8,100 nt of DNA from Nitrososphaeraceae archaeon (GTDB taxonomy: Archaea > Thermoproteota > Nitrososphaeria > Nitrososphaerales > Nitrososphaeraceae), in contig JASHSN010000333.1 of the NCBI GenBank assembly GCA_030038695.1, positions 1 to 8,100 on the forward strand, written 5' to 3'. Shown one piece after another: positions 5,978 through 8,100 of the stretch (within the stretch, counting starts at the first letter, position 1; each line of letters begins with the position of its first letter). The notes beneath the pieces are model-generated. The model worked only from the letters and a program-made list of their open reading frames with translations. It did no database searches and had not been told where the DNA came from. Position numbers and translations under genes: made by a program.

Positions 5978-6259
5978 TCACTCTGTCGATTGTGCTAGTA
6001 GTATATTCTTATGCTGATGTACGAGTCTCCTTACTGCATTGTTTATAAGACTAGCGACATAATCATCGATGCCTAGAATTTTGGCTAATTCTGACGTTGG
6101 CATATATAGCAGCGATTTTAGGGTAAAAGTGTTATTGATTAACAGTTGCTTTAATCCATATGCTATGTCAAGTTGATTAATCAAATCCGCGGCTATTAGA
6201 TCTTCTTTTATCCACTGCAAATCGATAGGCAAGTAATTAACATCTGCTTTACTAGCCAT
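5978..6259 (-). CDS. Small protein with a helix-hairpin-helix-like segment
   Basis: I start this 93-aa protein at ATG 6259-6257, inside the sequence ATGGCTAG, where its start overlaps the TAG stop of the upstream gene (6252-6452). A Shine-Dalgarno-like GGCGGTGG (6268-6275) sits 8 nt upstream, favouring coupled translation. A longer reading from ATG 6331 (117 aa) is possible but would overlap the upstream gene by 80 nt. The mature part (DLQWIKEDLIAADLINQLD, then FTLKSLLYMPTSELAKILGI and DDYVASLINNAVRRL) is helical. The pattern 'PTSELAKILGIDDYVASLINNA' (two short helices around an L-G-I-D hairpin) resembles HhH domains such as that at the N-terminus of RecA/RadA-type proteins, suggesting DNA or protein binding. 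It is too short for an enzyme. No specific family is recognised. Confidence 0.65.
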   Translation of the reverse strand: MASKADVNYLPIDLQWIKEDLIAADLINQLDIAYGLKQLLINNTFTLKSLLYMPTSELAKILGIDDYVASLINNAVRRLVHQHKNILLAQSTE

Positions 6260-6452
6260 GACCGAAGCCACCGCCGTAGCGGCCATATGTTGGTAGAAGA
6301 CAGACCGTTGTACCTGTCGAGGTTGTGTCATGGATTGTACGTAATAAACATGTATTTACGACTGTCGCCGGTAGATTTACTACTGTAGACGGATTTACGA
6401 CTGTAGGCGTTGTAGCTATTGTATTGAATACTACGCTTACTTTCGTATTCAT
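6252..6452 (-). CDS. Thr/Val/Asn-rich small protein with Gly-rich tail
   Basis: This 66-aa product begins MNTKVSVVFNTIATTP, carries three copies of TVVN (residues 17-20, 23-26 and 30-33) and ends YGRYGGGFGHG. A TATA box centred 26 nt before the ATG at 6452 supports a leaderless transcript starting here rather than at 6331. There is no signal peptide; the protein looks low-complexity and perhaps structural. Its stop codon lies in ATGGCTAG, which also holds the start of the next gene, so the pair forms an overlapping operon. An alternative is that the two frames were once one gene joined by a +1 frameshift. The Gly/Tyr-rich tail reads naturally in this frame, which argues against that. Confidence 0.5.
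   Translation of the reverse strand: MNTKVSVVFNTIATTPTVVNPSTVVNLPATVVNTCLLRTIHDTTSTGTTVCLLPTYGRYGGGFGHG
6363..6406. repeat. ATTTACKACTGT repeats within the small Thr/Val-rich gene
   Basis: On the plus strand, ATTTACGACTGT begins at 6354, ATTTACTACTGT at 6375 and ATTTACGACTGT at 6393, at spacings of 21 and 18 nt. They encode the three TVVN motifs of the 66-aa protein and look like an expanding in-frame repeat. Confidence 0.5.
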
Positions 6453-6472
6453 AGTACCATAATATTCGACTA

Positions 6473-6484
6473 GTTATTTATACG
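6473..6484 (-). promoter_or_regulatory. TATA box of the 6252-6452 / 5978-6259 gene pair
   Basis: Minus-strand CGTATAAATAAC (TATAAATA core, plus-strand 6475-6482) is centred 26 nt upstream of the ATG at 6452. This matches the consensus and spacing for an archaeal leaderless promoter. Confidence 0.65.
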
Positions 6485-6543
6485 TGTCGATACTTCTATA
6501 CGTTTTCCAGGATATGAGGAGTTCTCTTATTATATAGAAACGA

Positions 6544-6553
6544 TAAATATATA
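6544..6553 (+). promoter_or_regulatory. TATA-like box before a 15-codon frame
   Basis: TAAATATATA is centred 26-27 nt before ATG 6575, which opens a 15-codon frame (MPLLLLRTGMQIHVS) ending at 6622. The spacing is what a leaderless message would need. The region runs toward the 3' end of the minus-strand surface protein gene, so a transcript could also be antisense RNA. Chance is possible in AT-rich DNA. Confidence 0.25.
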
Positions 6554-6650
6554 AGCATCTGTAACTTGATAGTTATGCCTCTTTTGCTATTGCGGACAGG
6601 GATGCAAATTCATGTAAGTTGACGAATAACTGCATAACGTATATCTAATA

Positions 6651-7222
6651 CTATCCTTCATCTCCCCCTCCTTCACTTCCACCACCACCTGTACCTCCTT
6701 CACTTCCACCACCACCTGTACCTCCTTCACTTCCACTACCACCTGTACCTCCTTCACTTCCAAGTGATGGCGAAGATTCAGCTGAAGTGGGATTCTTTGA
6801 TGATAATGACTGTTCAGATGGATTTGTTGACTCTGATGGATTATGATTTTCGGATTGCGCTGATGACAGTTCAGAAGGCAAATCTGACTGAGACACAGGA
6901 CCCTTTGAGTCTAGAACATCTTGTTCATCCTGCGGCGTTATCTTGGTAAGGCAGTTACTGCATACACTCGGAGTGAATATTAAACCGGGGTAAAATATGC
7001 CAAACCCAGGACCATACAGTGTGAACGGAACATAATAATAAGAGTACGCAGGAAAATAACCACCAAAGTGGGTCGTCTCATTCTGCACTTTACAGATTTT
7101 TTTGTCTTATCACATTGTGCTGCTACAACTTTTGAAGAAGTTGACTGATAATACGCGATAATCAATGCTCCGATTACTGCAACTATGATGATTGAAATTA
7201 CAATGACTGGTCCACGTTCCAT
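6651..7222 (-). CDS. Membrane-anchored Ser/Glu- and Gly-rich protein split by a -1 frameshift at A7
   Basis: The gene reads from ATG 7222 (MERGPVIVISIIIVAVIGAL) in one frame to an A7 run at 7103-7097 and from there in the -1 frame to the stop at 6651. The joined product is about 190 aa: an N-terminal TM anchor (5-25), C37 and C44, an aromatic stretch (YFPAYSYYYVPFTLYGPGFG, about 56-75), a CSNC pair (C88, C91), an acidic Ser/Asn/Pro/Glu-rich linker (about 96-154) and a Gly-rich repeat tail (GSEGGTGGG type, 155-190). The downstream frame has only GTG 7088 as start and no promoter or Shine-Dalgarno, while the upstream frame turns non-native after the run, so the two are halves of one gene. The heptamer A AAA AAA is in phase for -1 slippage. 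Programmed slippage, a recent mutation and a homopolymer sequencing error cannot be told apart here. Location is probably cell surface; function unknown. Confidence 0.7.
6674..6762. repeat. 27-bp tandem repeats encoding the Gly-rich tail
   Basis: Three 27-bp units lie head to tail at 6674-6700, 6701-6727 and 6728-6754, with a partial fourth at 6755-6762. The first two are identical and the third differs by one base (CCACTACC for CCACCACC). The unit is a multiple of three and encodes nine residues of SEGGTGGGG type, so copy number can change without breaking the frame. Confidence 0.85.
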
Positions 7223-7307
7223 GTAACTTTATTACCGCAGCTGAATGACATCTGCAATTAATTACACCCGTAAGGACATATTTGTTTTTTTTCTGCTCCT
7301 AAGAATA

Positions 7308-7508
7308 TCAGTTTGTGAGGTATTGGTACCTTTTCGGAAGAAAGAGCCAGGTGTACGGAAATTTTAGTGTGCTAACATCATAATCTAACAAATATATTGA
7401 TAGTACATTTTGCCGGTTAGGATGATGAATAAGAAAAGAGCAGTGGTTTTTTCGTGTTACAGGAACACAATTTCCATTTAACAATTCATCGTCACCGAAA
7501 CTTTTCAT
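7308..7508 (-). CDS. Doubtful small protein of 66 aa
   Basis: ATG at 7508 opens a 66-codon frame starting MKSFGDDELLNGNCVPVTRK and ending PKRYQYLTN. It has no TM helix or signal peptide and matches no family I know. A TTTTTTATT element (plus-strand 7524-7532) is centred about 20 nt upstream, slightly close for a TATA box. The residue mix is protein-like, but such a frame can arise by chance. Confidence 0.3.
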   Translation of the reverse strand: MKSFGDDELLNGNCVPVTRKNHCSFLIHHPNRQNVLSIYLLDYDVSTLKFPYTWLFLPKRYQYLTN

Positions 7509-7547
7509 ATGTCGTCGCGCTCAATAAAAAAGCATCATATGTTGTCG
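7506..7547. repeat. CATATGTYGTCG direct repeat around the 7308-7508 promoter
   Basis: CATATGTCGTCG (7506-7517) recurs as CATATGTTGTCG (7536-7547), 30 bp apart, on either side of an A6 run. One copy contains the start codon of the minus-strand ORF at 7508. It could be a regulator-binding pair or a small duplication. Confidence 0.35.
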
Positions 7548-7681
7548 TTTGTGCAGATGAATGATTAGAACTAATGAATCTATATTGACCCCATATCAAC
7601 ACAAGGCTATATGATATATCGGCTTAAGACAAATATTAACGATCATAGACATGATATGAAAATAAAGATCTTCATCTAAGA

Positions 7682-7698
7682 TATCAAGAATCTTGATA
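7682..7698. promoter_or_regulatory. 17-bp palindrome upstream of the kinase-like gene
   Basis: TATCAAGAATCTTGATA is a perfect palindrome around its central A (8-bp arms). It ends 8 bp before a TATA-like AAATATAT (7706-7713), in the BRE/activator zone of the kinase-like gene's promoter. This is a typical place and form for a dimeric transcription factor site. Confidence 0.45.
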
Positions 7699-7705
7699 GC
7701 GTTTG

Positions 7706-7713
7706 AAATATAT
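7706..7713 (+). promoter_or_regulatory. TATA-like box of the kinase-like gene
   Basis: AAATATAT centred near 7710 would start transcription near 7735 and leave a leader of about 46 nt before ATG 7781. No strong Shine-Dalgarno is seen in that leader. Confidence 0.4.
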
Positions 7714-7780
7714 GTCACTTGCAGCATTTGATTCACTAGAATCTATCGGAAGTTAATAGCAATTGAGAAAGCTTAAAGTG

Positions 7781-8100
7781 ATGAGATCTAATAATAGAAG
7801 GTTAGACTCAAGAGGCAAACTAGTTGTAGTCGAAGGAATAGACGGATGCGGCAAATCTACACAAATTCGTCTGCTTGAAAAATGGCTTATATCTAAAGGC
7901 ATGCGGGTTTTTTTGACAGAGTGGAATTCATCTGAGTTAGTGAAGGAGATCACTTCAAAAGGGAAAAAGAAAGGCAGACTCACACCGACAACTTTTTGTT
8001 TGCTTCATGCAACAGATTTTGCTGATAGATATGAAAGAAATATTTTTCCGCTAGTTCATGCTGGTTATATAGTCTTAGCCGATAGGTACGTATACACTGC
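7781..8100 (+). CDS. Thymidylate kinase-like P-loop protein (3' end outside window)
   Basis: The first 106 residues of a kinase of the dTMP kinase fold are present; the gene runs off the right edge. dTMP kinase makes dTDP from dTMP with ATP. The Walker A loop is EGIDGCGKST at 18-27 (G19, K25, S26/T27), in the context KLVVVEGIDGCGKSTQIRLL that is typical of Tmk. The DR[YF] motif is D101-R102-Y103 in IVLADRYVYTA. The usual R-E-P-G-G-T dTMP-binding segment after the second strand is replaced by FLTEWNSSEL (44-53), so it may be a Tmk paralogue with another substrate and not the housekeeping enzyme. Possible starts are ATG 7781, adjacent GTG 7778, or TTG 7763; a TAG at 7757-7759 bounds the frame. 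I chose ATG. Confidence 0.85.
   Translation, partial: MRSNNRRLDSRGKLVVVEGIDGCGKSTQIRLLEKWLISKGMRVFLTEWNSSELVKEITSKGKKKGRLTPTTFCLLHATDFADRYERNIFPLVHAGYIVLADRYVYT

Noticed and set aside
6764..6949. Plus-strand frame of 61 codons
   Set aside because: It is antisense to the Ser/Glu-rich linker of the surface-type gene, whose repetitive codons leave the opposite strand open.
7753..7983. Minus-strand frame of 76 codons
   Set aside because: It is antisense to the kinase-like gene, which has clear Walker A and DRY motifs.

Overview
The window looks like chromosomal DNA of an ammonia-oxidising archaeon of the Nitrososphaerota (Thaumarchaeota), most like the soil Nitrososphaera/Nitrosocosmicus type. 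The reasons are the AT-rich composition, archaeal TATA-like boxes placed about 26 nt before start codons (leaderless transcripts), long gene-poor spacers, and two copies of a multi-pass membrane protein family that I associate with this group. This assignment is inference from gene content; no rRNA or other decisive marker is present.

Layout. (1) 1-2138: two convergent paralogous membrane proteins, the left one cut by the window edge, separated by a spacer with a hairpin and short tandem repeats. (2) 2412-3525: a two-gene redox operon, a one-cysteine peroxiredoxin followed 16 nt later by a cytoplasmic DsbA-like thioredoxin-fold protein. (3) 3526-4110: a gene-poor spacer with two weak small ORFs. 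(4) 4111-4647: a secreted protein with one beta-sandwich-like domain. (5) 4648-5780: a possible 35-codon gene with its own promoter and terminator hairpin, a ~100-codon pseudogene with two frameshifts and one nonsense codon, and an unrecognised 172-aa protein. (6) 5978-6452: two overlapping minus-strand genes, a Thr/Val-rich leaderless small protein and a small protein with a helix-hairpin-helix-like segment, joined by an ATGGCTAG overlap. (7) 6651-7222: a membrane-anchored, Ser/Glu- and Gly-rich surface-type protein whose reading frame is split at an A7 run that also fits a -1 slippery heptamer. (8) 7308-7508: a doubtful small ORF. (9) 7778/7781 to the right edge: a thymidylate-kinase-like P-loop protein cut by the window end, preceded by a 17-bp palindrome and a TATA box.

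Only the peroxiredoxin/DsbA pair and the kinase have clear biochemical roles. The rest is typical lineage-specific accessory content: cell-surface and membrane proteins, small proteins and decayed genes. I found no CRISPR array, transposase, tRNA or rRNA. The best candidates for something new are the split surface protein, the promoter-hairpin-bounded small ORF at 4810-4917, and the overlapping gene pair at 5978-6452.
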